NCBI GenBank assembly: GCA_030539135.1
Contig: JAUNSQ010000013.1
Coordinates: 1-18,489 of the forward strand
Source of the DNA: Synergistaceae bacterium
GTDB taxonomy: Bacteria; Synergistota; Synergistia; Synergistales; Synergistaceae
Reading direction: 5' to 3'
Length of the DNA stretch: 18,489 nucleotides
Positions 7,183 to 13,978 of the stretch are shown here, one piece after another. Position numbers and translations under genes: made by a program. The notes under the pieces are model-generated. The model was not told the DNA's origin. It saw only the letters and a program-made list of their open reading frames with translations, and did not search any database. Position 1 is the first letter of the stretch; each line of letters begins with the position of its first letter.

Positions 7183-8163
7183 ATGAAAAAGACAACATTT
7201 GCGGCATTATCCATCAGCATCTTGGCTCTTATGCTCTTTGTGGGCACGAGCTTCGCGGCTACGACGATCAAGATAGGGCATGTCCTTAACACAGACCACT
7301 CTTGGCACAAATGCCTCGTAGGCTTTGCAGACGAGGTCAAGAAAGAAACCAAGGGCGACGTCGTTATCCAGATTTATCCCAGCGGACAGCTCGGCAACGA
7401 GAAGGACGTTATCGAAGGACTTATGCTCCAGACGGTTGACGGCGGGCTTATCGGCGGCGGTTCCTTCCAGTCAGTGGACCCAAAGTTCGGCATCGAAGCC
7501 CTGCCTTATGCCTGGCCGACGCACGAAGCGGCTTATAAGGCGTTTGACGGCAAACTCGGCGACAGCCTCCTCGCCATTCTCTCCAAGAAGGGCGTAGTTG
7601 GCCTTTCATGGTGGGAGAACGGGTTCAGACACATTACGAACAACAAGAAGCCTGTTGTCAAACCCGCTGACCTCAAGGGCATGAAGCTCCGCGTCACGCC
7701 TGACAAGATGCGCCTTGACACGTTCAATCTCCTCGGCGCGTCGCCGATGCCGATCAGCTTCGGTGAACTTTATTCCGCGCTTCAGCAGGGCGTCGTAGAC
7801 GGACAGGAGAACCCTTACGCGATCATCTATTCCAACGCTTTCTATGAAGTCCAGAAGTATCTTTCGAAATCAAGCCACATTTGGGGCTCGGCGCTCCTCT
7901 GCGTAAACGACGGCGTATGGAAGAAGCTGTCGGCGAAAGACCAGGCGATAGTCAAGAAGGCCGCGAAAAAATGGTGCGCCATCCAGCGTAAACAGACTAT
8001 CCAGTCTGAGAACGACTTCCTCGCGAAACTCAAAGCCAAGGGCATGAAGATCAACGACATCGACAAAGCCGCCTTCAAAAATGCAGTACAGCCTGTATGG
8101 AAGAGCTATGAGAGCGTATTCGGCAAAGACCTTATCAACATGGTCCGCGAATACGGGAAATAA
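7183..8163 (+). CDS. dctP: TRAP transporter solute-binding protein (DctP family)
   Basis: This is the periplasmic binding protein of the second TRAP system. It has 326 residues. The signal peptide has KK, then a Leu/Ile/Met core ending in SFA, with cleavage expected after about residue 25. Family motifs are IYPSGQLGNEKD (64-75), WENGFRHITNN (144-154), PADLKGMKLR (161-170) and FGELYSALQQGVVDGQENP. R170 is the conserved carboxylate-contacting arginine. It is clearly related to the binding protein at 1876-2868 but differs over most of the pocket region, so the two systems probably take different acids. GGAGG precedes the ATG. It is the first gene of a P-Q-M operon; dctQ begins 8 bp after its stop. 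Confidence 0.95.
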   Translation: MKKTTFAALSISILALMLFVGTSFAATTIKIGHVLNTDHSWHKCLVGFADEVKKETKGDVVIQIYPSGQLGNEKDVIEGLMLQTVDGGLIGGGSFQSVDPKFGIEALPYAWPTHEAAYKAFDGKLGDSLLAILSKKGVVGLSWWENGFRHITNNKKPVVKPADLKGMKLRVTPDKMRLDTFNLLGASPMPISFGELYSALQQGVVDGQENPYAIIYSNAFYEVQKYLSKSSHIWGSALLCVNDGVWKKLSAKDQAIVKKAAKKWCAIQRKQTIQSENDFLAKLKAKGMKINDIDKAAFKNAVQPVWKSYESVFGKDLINMVREYGK

Positions 8164-8171
8164 GATCCATT

Positions 8172-8651
8172 ATGTCCGAAAAGAAAGATGGAATACTCAG
8201 GAGGGCCTATCGCCCTCTTGAGTTTCTGCTTATGCTGAACATACTTGTCGTGTTCGTGATCGTCCTTATGGAGGTCACGTCGCGCTATATATTCCATGTC
8301 TCGCTTCCGTGGGTCACCGAGGTGTCGCAGACGCTCCTCGTCTGGACCACTTTCATCGGGGCGGCGGTCGCTCTGCTTCTCAAAGAGCACATGGTCATCA
8401 ATATAATATTCAATAAAATCTCTTCACTCGGCATGCGCAAGGCGATCGAGCTCATAGACGATCTTATCATTCTTGCTTTCGTTGTCCCCGGACTTCTCGG
8501 CGGCTGTAAGCTTGTTGAGAGGACGTGGAACATGACGACGACGACATTGCAGATACCGGCAGGCATAATGTATTTGGCGTTCCCATTGGGCTGCGCGTTG
8601 ATGCTTCCCGTTCTTCTGCGCGACATTCTGAGTATATTCAGTCGGGAGTGA
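8172..8651 (+). CDS. dctQ: TRAP transporter small membrane subunit (DctQ family)
   Basis: This is the small permease subunit of the second TRAP system, with 159 residues and about four hydrophobic segments. It has the family-like SRYIFHVSLPWVTEVSQT stretch near residues 36-53. No strong ribosome site lies before the ATG (the upstream bases are AAGATCCATT), so translation probably depends on ribosomes finishing dctP 8 bp earlier. The first codons form a stable stem-loop. The end of the gene carries the ribosome site of dctM. Confidence 0.92.
   Translation: MSEKKDGILRRAYRPLEFLLMLNILVVFVIVLMEVTSRYIFHVSLPWVTEVSQTLLVWTTFIGAAVALLLKEHMVINIIFNKISSLGMRKAIELIDDLIILAFVVPGLLGGCKLVERTWNMTTTTLQIPAGIMYLAFPLGCALMLPVLLRDILSIFSRE
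8195..8223 (+). other. Stem-loop in the first codons of dctQ
   Basis: ACTCAGGAGGGC (8195-8206) and GCCCTCTTGAGT (8212-8223) pair over 12 positions, with one G-U pair and a 5-nt loop. It is followed by TTTCTGCTT, too weak a T-run for a clear terminator. It begins 31 bp after the dctP stop, inside dctQ codons 8-18. It could shield the dctP transcript end or slow entry into dctQ. Confidence 0.5.
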
Positions 8652-8656
8652 TATAG

Positions 8657-9940
8657 TTGCTTACGCTTGCAGCAACACTTTTGATCTCAATCGCGATAGG
8701 GGTCCCAGTGTCCTACGCGATAGCTATTTCTGGCACGTGCTATCTATTATTCGAATCTGCGCTGCCCGTGCTCATTATCGCTCAGAGAATGGTCGTCGGC
8801 GTCGACTCGTTCACGCTGCTCGCCATACCCCTGTTTGTGCTTGCCGGTTCGCTCATGGCCGAGGGAGAGATAACGCCTAAGATAATGCGCTTTGCCTCCA
8901 GCCTCGTCGGACACATACGCGGAGGAATGGCCATGGTAATGGTCGTCTCCTGTATGTTCTTCGGAGCGATATCGGGCTCTGGGGTAGCCGACGTCGTGGC
9001 AATCGGCTCTATAATGCTCCCCGCTATGAAAGAACAGAAATATAGGCCGGCGTTCAGCGCGTCGCTCCTTGGGTGCGCGGGTTCGCTTGGCACGATAATA
9101 CCGCCAAGCATCGTCATGGTCGTCCTCGGCGTCACGATGGGCACGTCCATAGGTAAGCTCTTTATGGCGGGCTTTATCCCCGGCATCATGGCTGGAGGTT
9201 CGCTGATGGCCATCTCTTACTATTTCTCCAGAAAAGAAGATTATCCTAAACTTCCGAGGGCCGACTGGAAAGAGAGATGGGAAGCGTTCAAGGGCGCGTT
9301 CCTGCCGCTTGTCACCCCAGGGATAATAATAGTGGGCATCCTTGAGGGTATCTTTACGGCGACCGAAGCAGGGGCTGTGGCGGCTCTCTATGCGCTGGTA
9401 TTGTCGAAATATGTATATCATAAGATAACGTGGAAACGTTTCTTTACGATATGCCTTGAGACGGCTAAGACGAGCGCGGTCATCCTCTTCATCATTGCCG
9501 CGGCGAGCCTCTTTGGGTGGATACTCACGGCGGAGGACATCCCGCAGAAACTTGCGGCCGCTATCCTCAGCATCTCTGACAACTACTGGATGATACTTTT
9601 ATTCTTCAATATCCTCCTGCTCATCCTAGGGACGTTTATGGAGACTACGGCGATAATCCTTATCATCATACCGATCTTCATGCCTATCATGCAGCGGATA
9701 GGAGTCGACCCGATACACCTCGGAGTTATGGTCTGCGTGAACATGGCGATCGGCGCGAACACGCCTCCGCTTGGGGTGGACCTGATGACGGCGTGTAAGG
9801 TCGCGGACATCCCATACGAAGATTCTTTCAGATATATATTTGCTTTTATCGGGGCAATGACGCTGATACTCATACTAATAATAGCTTTCCCTGCCCTTTC
9901 GACATACATACCGAACCTAGTCGTGTCGGGCGTCGAATAA
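8657..9940 (+). CDS. dctM: TRAP transporter large membrane subunit (DctM family)
   Basis: This is the large permease subunit of the second TRAP system, with 427 hydrophobic residues and about 12 membrane segments, a standard DctM length. Family-type stretches are GAISGSGVADVVAIGS, CAGSLGTIIPPSIVMV and NMAIGANTPPLGVDL. The start is TTG at 8657, chosen because GGGAG in the end of dctQ lies 8 nt before it and because the N-terminus then aligns with that of the other DctM in this window (LLISIAIGVPVSYAI versus LLITIMLSIPIGITI). The gene ends 27 bp before a strong terminator, closing the operon. Confidence 0.94.
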   Translation: MLTLAATLLISIAIGVPVSYAIAISGTCYLLFESALPVLIIAQRMVVGVDSFTLLAIPLFVLAGSLMAEGEITPKIMRFASSLVGHIRGGMAMVMVVSCMFFGAISGSGVADVVAIGSIMLPAMKEQKYRPAFSASLLGCAGSLGTIIPPSIVMVVLGVTMGTSIGKLFMAGFIPGIMAGGSLMAISYYFSRKEDYPKLPRADWKERWEAFKGAFLPLVTPGIIIVGILEGIFTATEAGAVAALYALVLSKYVYHKITWKRFFTICLETAKTSAVILFIIAAASLFGWILTAEDIPQKLAAAILSISDNYWMILLFFNILLLILGTFMETTAIILIIIPIFMPIMQRIGVDPIHLGVMVCVNMAIGANTPPLGVDLMTACKVADIPYEDSFRYIFAFIGAMTLILILIIAFPALSTYIPNLVVSGVE

Positions 9941-9967
9941 ACAAAAGCACTATTTAGCGGTATTAAG

Positions 9968-10003
9968 GCGAGATTCATGTTGACGCATGAGTCTCGCTTT
10001 TTT
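9968..10003 (+). terminator. Rho-independent terminator of the second TRAP operon
   Basis: GCGAGATTCATG (9968-9979) and CATGAGTCTCGC (9986-9997) pair over 12 positions with one G-U pair and a 6-nt loop, followed by TTTTTT. It separates the TRAP operon from the eut operon. Confidence 0.93.
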
Positions 10004-10292
10004 GTGTAATTTTATTCGCCGCCGCATATTTTTAATGATTCTCAAGTAAAAACTGATAGGCGCGGCGGAAATGAACTTTGCAAAAAATGTCGTTGAATCG
10101 TTGGAAATTCTGGGCTCACTAAAATTTGTAGTTATTTGTTCGGAATTTGTATTCACTTTATTTCCACTTGAAATTTTTTAAATAGCCTTGCCTTTTATAA
10201 AAATCACTGCCTGATATTTTATTTTATATTGTCATGATAACATATATGTGGTTAGAATGTTTTTAAAGGCACCTTAAGACATTGTGATTATC
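10004..10292. other. AT-rich spacer upstream of the eut promoter
   Basis: This 289-bp stretch is much richer in A and T than its surroundings. It holds a perfect 10-bp palindrome, ACATATATGT (10240-10249), centred about 50 bp before the eut -35 box, a fair position for an activator site. A 36-codon open frame (10071-10181) follows GGCGGAA, but I do not call it a gene. Confidence 0.4.
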
Positions 10293-10320
10293 TTGACAAT
10301 CTTTTTGGCTCGTTTATAAT
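10293..10320 (+). promoter_or_regulatory. Consensus sigma-70 promoter of the eut operon
   Basis: TTGACA (10293-10298) and TATAAT (10315-10320) both match the sigma-70 consensus perfectly, with a 16-bp spacer. Transcription should begin near 10327, leaving a leader of about 110 nt before the first gene. The previous operon ends in a strong terminator, so this is the likely main promoter for the genes to its right. Confidence 0.85.
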
Positions 10321-10356
10321 TTGACATGTTTGAGATAAGGCGAAAGAATCTAGTAT

Positions 10357-10403
10357 AGCTGTGCGGTCACGCCATTTGACAAGGCGATGTTGACGCGGCA
10401 GCT
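10357..10403 (+). promoter_or_regulatory. Structured leader hairpin upstream of the eut operon
   Basis: AGCTG (10357-10361) pairs with CAGCT (10399-10403); further in, GCG with CGC, TCA with TGA, and CGCC (10370-10373) with GGCG (10383-10386), leaving a 9-nt loop. About 15 bp form in total, with bulges. There is no T-run after it. The outer 3' arm can also pair with GTTGC just downstream, which would exclude the long hairpin. I see no B12-box and no pair of hexaloop hairpins as in EutV-target RNAs. Confidence 0.45.
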
Positions 10404-10437
10404 ATTGTTGCTATTACTAACTTTCTGGGGTGTTGAT

Positions 10438-11571
10438 ATGCAGACTTTTACTCTAGGCGCTAAAATTTTTATGGGTGAATGTTCAGTAGGTCCTGTCCTT
10501 ACAGGATGTAAAAATGTGCTTGTCATTACCGATAAGTTTATGGATGAGAGCGGCAAGGTCAAATATGTGACGGACCACCTTGATAAGGCCGGCGCAAAAT
10601 ATAAAGTCTTCTCCGATGTCCACCCCGATCCCGACACTGAGACGGTCGCCGCGGGGATGTCCGTCATGGAAGAAGTCGAGGCGGACTGTATCATTGGTTT
10701 TGGCGGCGGTTCTGCGATAGACACGGCCAAGGCTGTTAGGTTCTTCTGGGAGACGAAGCTCGGAAAGCCGCGCTGCCGTTTTATCGTTATCCCGACCACC
10801 AGCGGCACTGGTTCCGAAGTCAGCGCCTATGCCGTAATCACAGACAGCGCTAAGCAGATCAAATATCCTCTCGTCGACGAAAGGCTGCTGCCCGACGCCG
10901 CGATACTCGACGCTTCGCTGATAGTCAGCGTGCCCCCAAAGGTCACGGCCGATACGGGCATAGACGTTCTTACACACGCGATAGAGGCGTTTATTTCAGT
11001 AAAACATACAGATTTCTCAGACGCTATGGCGGAGAAGGCGATCAAGCTCATCTGCCGCAACCTCTATACGGCGTACAAGCATCCCGACGACCTAACGGCG
11101 CGTCAGTATGTTCACGACGCGGCGTGTATGGCCGGCATAGCTTTCAGCAACGCGGGCCTTGGACTGAACCACGCAATGGCGCACGCGCTCGGCGCAAAGT
11201 TCCATATCCCGCACGGACGCGCGAACGGGATAGTCCTTCCGTATGTAATGAGCTTTAACGCGGGATGTTCAAAGATATTGACTCCCGTCGCCAAGCGTTA
11301 CGCCGAGATCGCCTCTATCCTCAATTTAGACACATCAGGGACACGGCAGAGCGCTTTGAGCATGATTCGCGATGTACGCGGACTTATCGACAGGCTCGGC
11401 ATACCTACGACGATCAGGGCTGCTGGCGTCTCAAAGGCGGATTTCGACAGCAAGCTGGATACATTGGTCGAAGAGGCCCTGGCCGACAACTGCCTAAAGA
11501 CCAACCCGGTACATGTATACAAAGAAGAGATGTACGAACTCTTCCGCTCCGCGTATAACGGCAAACTTTAA
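10438..11571 (+). CDS. eutG: Iron-containing alcohol dehydrogenase, EutG-like
   Basis: This is a group III (iron-type) alcohol dehydrogenase that reduces acetaldehyde to ethanol with NADH, recycling cofactor for the aldehyde dehydrogenase of the same operon. It has 377 residues. GFGGGSAIDTAKA (87-99) is the nucleotide site and IPTTSGTGSE (118-127) is typical. The metal ligands are probably D176, H180, H245 and H259, within DVLTHAIEAF and NHAMAHALG...PHG. The start is the ATG at 10438, 5 nt after GGGGTG; an in-frame ATG at 10387 would add a Leu-rich stretch, lies inside the leader hairpin and has no ribosome site. It has no EutC-like N-terminal targeting helix. First gene of the operon; PduQ-like function on propanal is the main alternative. 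Confidence 0.88.
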   Translation: MQTFTLGAKIFMGECSVGPVLTGCKNVLVITDKFMDESGKVKYVTDHLDKAGAKYKVFSDVHPDPDTETVAAGMSVMEEVEADCIIGFGGGSAIDTAKAVRFFWETKLGKPRCRFIVIPTTSGTGSEVSAYAVITDSAKQIKYPLVDERLLPDAAILDASLIVSVPPKVTADTGIDVLTHAIEAFISVKHTDFSDAMAEKAIKLICRNLYTAYKHPDDLTARQYVHDAACMAGIAFSNAGLGLNHAMAHALGAKFHIPHGRANGIVLPYVMSFNAGCSKILTPVAKRYAEIASILNLDTSGTRQSALSMIRDVRGLIDRLGIPTTIRAAGVSKADFDSKLDTLVEEALADNCLKTNPVHVYKEEMYELFRSAYNGKL

Positions 11572-11592
11572 AATTGGAAAGCGTGAGATCGA

Positions 11593-11952
11593 ATGGCTGA
11601 AAGTATAGAACTTCACGATAAAGCTCGAATAATACAGGAGTTCGTCCCCGGCAAGCAGGTCACGCTCTGCCACGTCATACCGAGTCCCGTGCCCGCGCTG
11701 TACGCGAAGCTGGGGCTGGTGGACGCGCATGGGGCGATAGGCATCTTCACGATAACGCCGAGCGAAGCCGCCATGATAGCGGCTGACGTCGCGTCAAAGG
11801 CCGCCGACGTTACGATAGGTTTTGTCGATAGGTTCAACGGTTCGCTGCTCATTACGGGGGACGTGGCCTCGGTACAGGCTTCCATGAAGGATGTAATGGA
11901 CGTGTTGTGTACACAGATGGGATTTGCGCCGACGCCGATGACAAAATCATAG
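11593..11952 (+). CDS. eutS: Microcompartment shell protein EutS
   Basis: EutS is a permuted single-BMC-domain protein that forms hexameric tiles of the ethanolamine microcompartment shell. The 119 residues match E. coli EutS closely in several stretches: RIIQEFVPGKQVTL near residues 12-25, GAIGIFTITPSEAAMIA and KAADVTIGFVDRF, and the ending MTKS. The protein has a few extra residues at the N-terminus (AESIELHDKA). It begins 21 bp after eutG; the upstream GGAAAGCGTGAGA gives only a modest ribosome site. It is the first shell gene of the operon. Confidence 0.96.
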   Translation: MAESIELHDKARIIQEFVPGKQVTLCHVIPSPVPALYAKLGLVDAHGAIGIFTITPSEAAMIAADVASKAADVTIGFVDRFNGSLLITGDVASVQASMKDVMDVLCTQMGFAPTPMTKS

Positions 11953-12010
11953 GGAGACGCCAGTACATACTTATAAGAACAGCGGCAACTGCAACAAGGA
12001 GTTTTAACTA

Positions 12011-12478
12011 ATGGCAAAACAGAAAAAAATCGCGCTGATGGGGCGGTCGATGGCAGGCAAGACGACGCTGACCCAGTGCATCACGAAACAGGATATAAGT
12101 TATCACAAGACTCAGGCGTTGAACGTAGTTAACGGGTTTATCTTGGACACGCCCGGCGAGTACCTAGAAGGGACGATATTTCGCGGAGCGCTGACCGTCA
12201 TAGCGGCGGATGCTGACATCATAGTTTTTGTGCAGGACGCCACGGAGAACGGGACAATGTTTCCTCCGTCGTTCAGTTCGTTATTCTGCAAGCCGGTCAT
12301 AGGGCTTGTTACGAAGGCTGATATAGCGACGGAGAAGCAGATAGAGAACTCGAAGATATATTTGCAGATGGCAGGGGCTCCAAAGATATTTGTTGTGAGT
12401 TCCGTTACAGGCGAAGGAATAAAAGAATTCCTCGACGCGATAGATTACGCGCAGGACGAGACTGAGGCGGGAGAATAG
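12011..12478 (+). CDS. eutP: EutP/PduV-family P-loop GTPase-like protein
   Basis: EutP is a small Ras-like nucleotide-binding protein found in eut operons; Salmonella EutP has been linked to acetate kinase activity, and relatives (PduV) to microcompartment placement. This one has 155 residues. Walker A is GRSMAGKT (11-18), the G3-like motif is DTPGEY (46-51), TKAD (101-104) is the guanine-specificity motif, and SSVTGEG (130-136) resembles G5. The N-terminus is very short before the P-loop, as in the family. AAGGAG lies 9 nt before the ATG. It ends 2 bp before eutA, and its last codons carry the eutA ribosome site, so translation is coupled. Confidence 0.95.
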   Translation: MAKQKKIALMGRSMAGKTTLTQCITKQDISYHKTQALNVVNGFILDTPGEYLEGTIFRGALTVIAADADIIVFVQDATENGTMFPPSFSSLFCKPVIGLVTKADIATEKQIENSKIYLQMAGAPKIFVVSSVTGEGIKEFLDAIDYAQDETEAGE

Positions 12479-12480
12479 AT

Positions 12481-13920
12481 ATGGCTGATATTATCAACAG
12501 CGTAGGGATCGACATAGGGACTTCGACGACACAGCTCATATTCAGCAGGCTGGTCATCGAGAACCGCGCGAGCAGCTACACGGTCCCCCGTATAGATATA
12601 GTAGACAAGCAGGTCACATACAGGAGCGCCATCTATTTCACGCCGCTGCTGTCGGCCGACGAGATAGACGCCGCGGCAGTCAAAGAGATAGTAAGGTCTG
12701 AGTACCAGAAAGCAAAGATGTCTCCTGACATGGTACAGAGCGGAGCCGTGATCATCACCGGCGAGACTGCCAGAAAGCAGAACGCTAACCAAGTGCTGAA
12801 CGCGCTGTCGGAATGGGCTGGCGACTTTGTTGTAGCCACCGCTGGGCCCGACCTCGAGTCCGTGCTTTCCGCCAGAGGCGCTGGCACCGACACCATGTCC
12901 GAGGAACACCGCACGGTCATGGCGAACCTTGACATAGGCGGCGGCACGACAAATATAGCCGCGTACAATAAGGGAACTCTTATTGGCGTCACATGCCTCG
13001 ACATAGGCGGACGCCTGATAAAGATAGAAAATGGCAAGATTTCTTATGTCTTCCACAAGATAAAGAAACTCGCCGACGACATAGGGGTGCGCCTTGAAGT
13101 TGGCGCAGCGGCGAACGCCGCGGCCCTGTGCAGGGTCACTGACAAGATGGCTGAGATACTGGCCGAGTCCATTGGCCTTGCTCCTAAGACTGGTCTCTCC
13201 GACGGCATGTATACCAACGACGGAAAGCCGCTGCCGGAACATCCTCCGATAACAGAGCTGACGCTCTCAGGCGGAGTAGCGGATTGTTTTTATAATGCCG
13301 CGGGCCATTCGGCCAATGACGTTTTTAAGTACGGCGACGTTGGAGTCCTTCTGGGCGATTCCATAAGGGCGAACCGCAGTTTCAGCTCTGTGAACATACT
13401 TCATCCGGCTGAGACGATTCGCGCGACAGTCGTCGGCGCGGGTATACATACGACGCAGATAAGCGGAAGCACGATATCTTTCCCGGATGGCGTGCTCCCA
13501 ATAAAGAATATCCCTATACTCCGTATCAGCGAGCCGGACGAGGAATCCTCGGATACGATAATATCGTCGATCCGCGCGCAGCTCCCGCTGTATATGACGG
13601 ACGGCCGCCAGGAACAAGTGGCGATATCGTTTGCCGGCTGGGACAAGGGAACATTTGACGCTTTGCAGAAACTGGCCGATGCCTTGGTCAAGGGTGCGGA
13701 GGAGGTGATAAAAGGTCCGTTCCCATTGATCTTCATTATAGAAAATGATATAGGCAAAGCCTTAGGACATACGCTCAATGTCAAGCTTGATCATAACAAA
13801 TATGTCATTTGCATCGACGGAGTAAGGGCATTGAACGGAGATTATATTGATATAGGCGAACCGGTTTGTGGTGGGCATGTGCTGCCCGTGGTAATTAAGA
13901 CGCTGATATTCAATTCTTAG
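12481..13920 (+). CDS. eutA: Ethanolamine ammonia-lyase reactivating factor EutA
   Basis: EutA uses ATP to remove damaged cobalamin from ethanolamine ammonia-lyase so that fresh adenosylcobalamin can bind. The 479-residue protein has an actin/Hsp70-like ATPase fold: DIGTSTTQ (11-18) is the first phosphate motif and LDIGGGTTN (150-158) the second, with TLSGGVADC later as the adenosine-side motif. The length is normal for EutA. The ATG follows eutP by 2 bp, with GGGAG inside the end of eutP. It stands directly before its target genes eutBC, but the regulator genes eutV and eutW, often found near this point in Firmicutes, are absent here. Confidence 0.96.
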   Translation: MADIINSVGIDIGTSTTQLIFSRLVIENRASSYTVPRIDIVDKQVTYRSAIYFTPLLSADEIDAAAVKEIVRSEYQKAKMSPDMVQSGAVIITGETARKQNANQVLNALSEWAGDFVVATAGPDLESVLSARGAGTDTMSEEHRTVMANLDIGGGTTNIAAYNKGTLIGVTCLDIGGRLIKIENGKISYVFHKIKKLADDIGVRLEVGAAANAAALCRVTDKMAEILAESIGLAPKTGLSDGMYTNDGKPLPEHPPITELTLSGGVADCFYNAAGHSANDVFKYGDVGVLLGDSIRANRSFSSVNILHPAETIRATVVGAGIHTTQISGSTISFPDGVLPIKNIPILRISEPDEESSDTIISSIRAQLPLYMTDGRQEQVAISFAGWDKGTFDALQKLADALVKGAEEVIKGPFPLIFIIENDIGKALGHTLNVKLDHNKYVICIDGVRALNGDYIDIGEPVCGGHVLPVVIKTLIFNS

Positions 13921-13934
13921 CGTTTTAACGTAAG
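13916..13934 (+). other. Small hairpin overlapping the eutA stop
   Basis: CTTA and CGTT (13916-13924, with one bulged G) pair with AACG and TAAG (13927-13934). The stem covers the eutA stop codon and is not followed by a T-run. It lies in the 58-bp gap before eutB, the widest of the gaps among the later operon genes. It may separate the messages of eutA and the more heavily needed eutBC. Confidence 0.3.
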
Positions 13935-13978
13935 CAATATAGAAGGAAACTAAGAAAACAGAGAGGTGAGAGGTCAGC

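Noticed and set aside
9950..10156. A 68-codon minus-strand open frame between dctM and the eut promoter
   Set aside because: It covers the terminator hairpin and AT-rich spacer, has no good ribosome site and a composition unlike the neighbouring genes.
10071..10181. A 36-codon plus-strand open frame (starting MNFAKNVVE) after GGCGGAA
   Set aside because: The spacing of the ribosome-like site is only 2 nt, it is AT-rich spacer sequence, and no promoter or family supports it.
10387..10437. An N-terminal Leu-rich extension of the alcohol dehydrogenase, like a signal or membrane anchor
   Set aside because: The upstream ATG sits in the leader hairpin and has no ribosome site, while the ATG at 10438 has one and fits the family start.
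10321..10437. A cobalamin riboswitch or EutV-target twin hairpins in the eut leader
   Set aside because: No B12-box-like sequence and no two hairpins with the expected hexaloops were found; the leader is also short for a cobalamin riboswitch.
12445..13242. A 265-codon minus-strand open frame opposite eutA
   Set aside because: It is a shadow of eutA, crosses the eutP-eutA junction and resembles no family.
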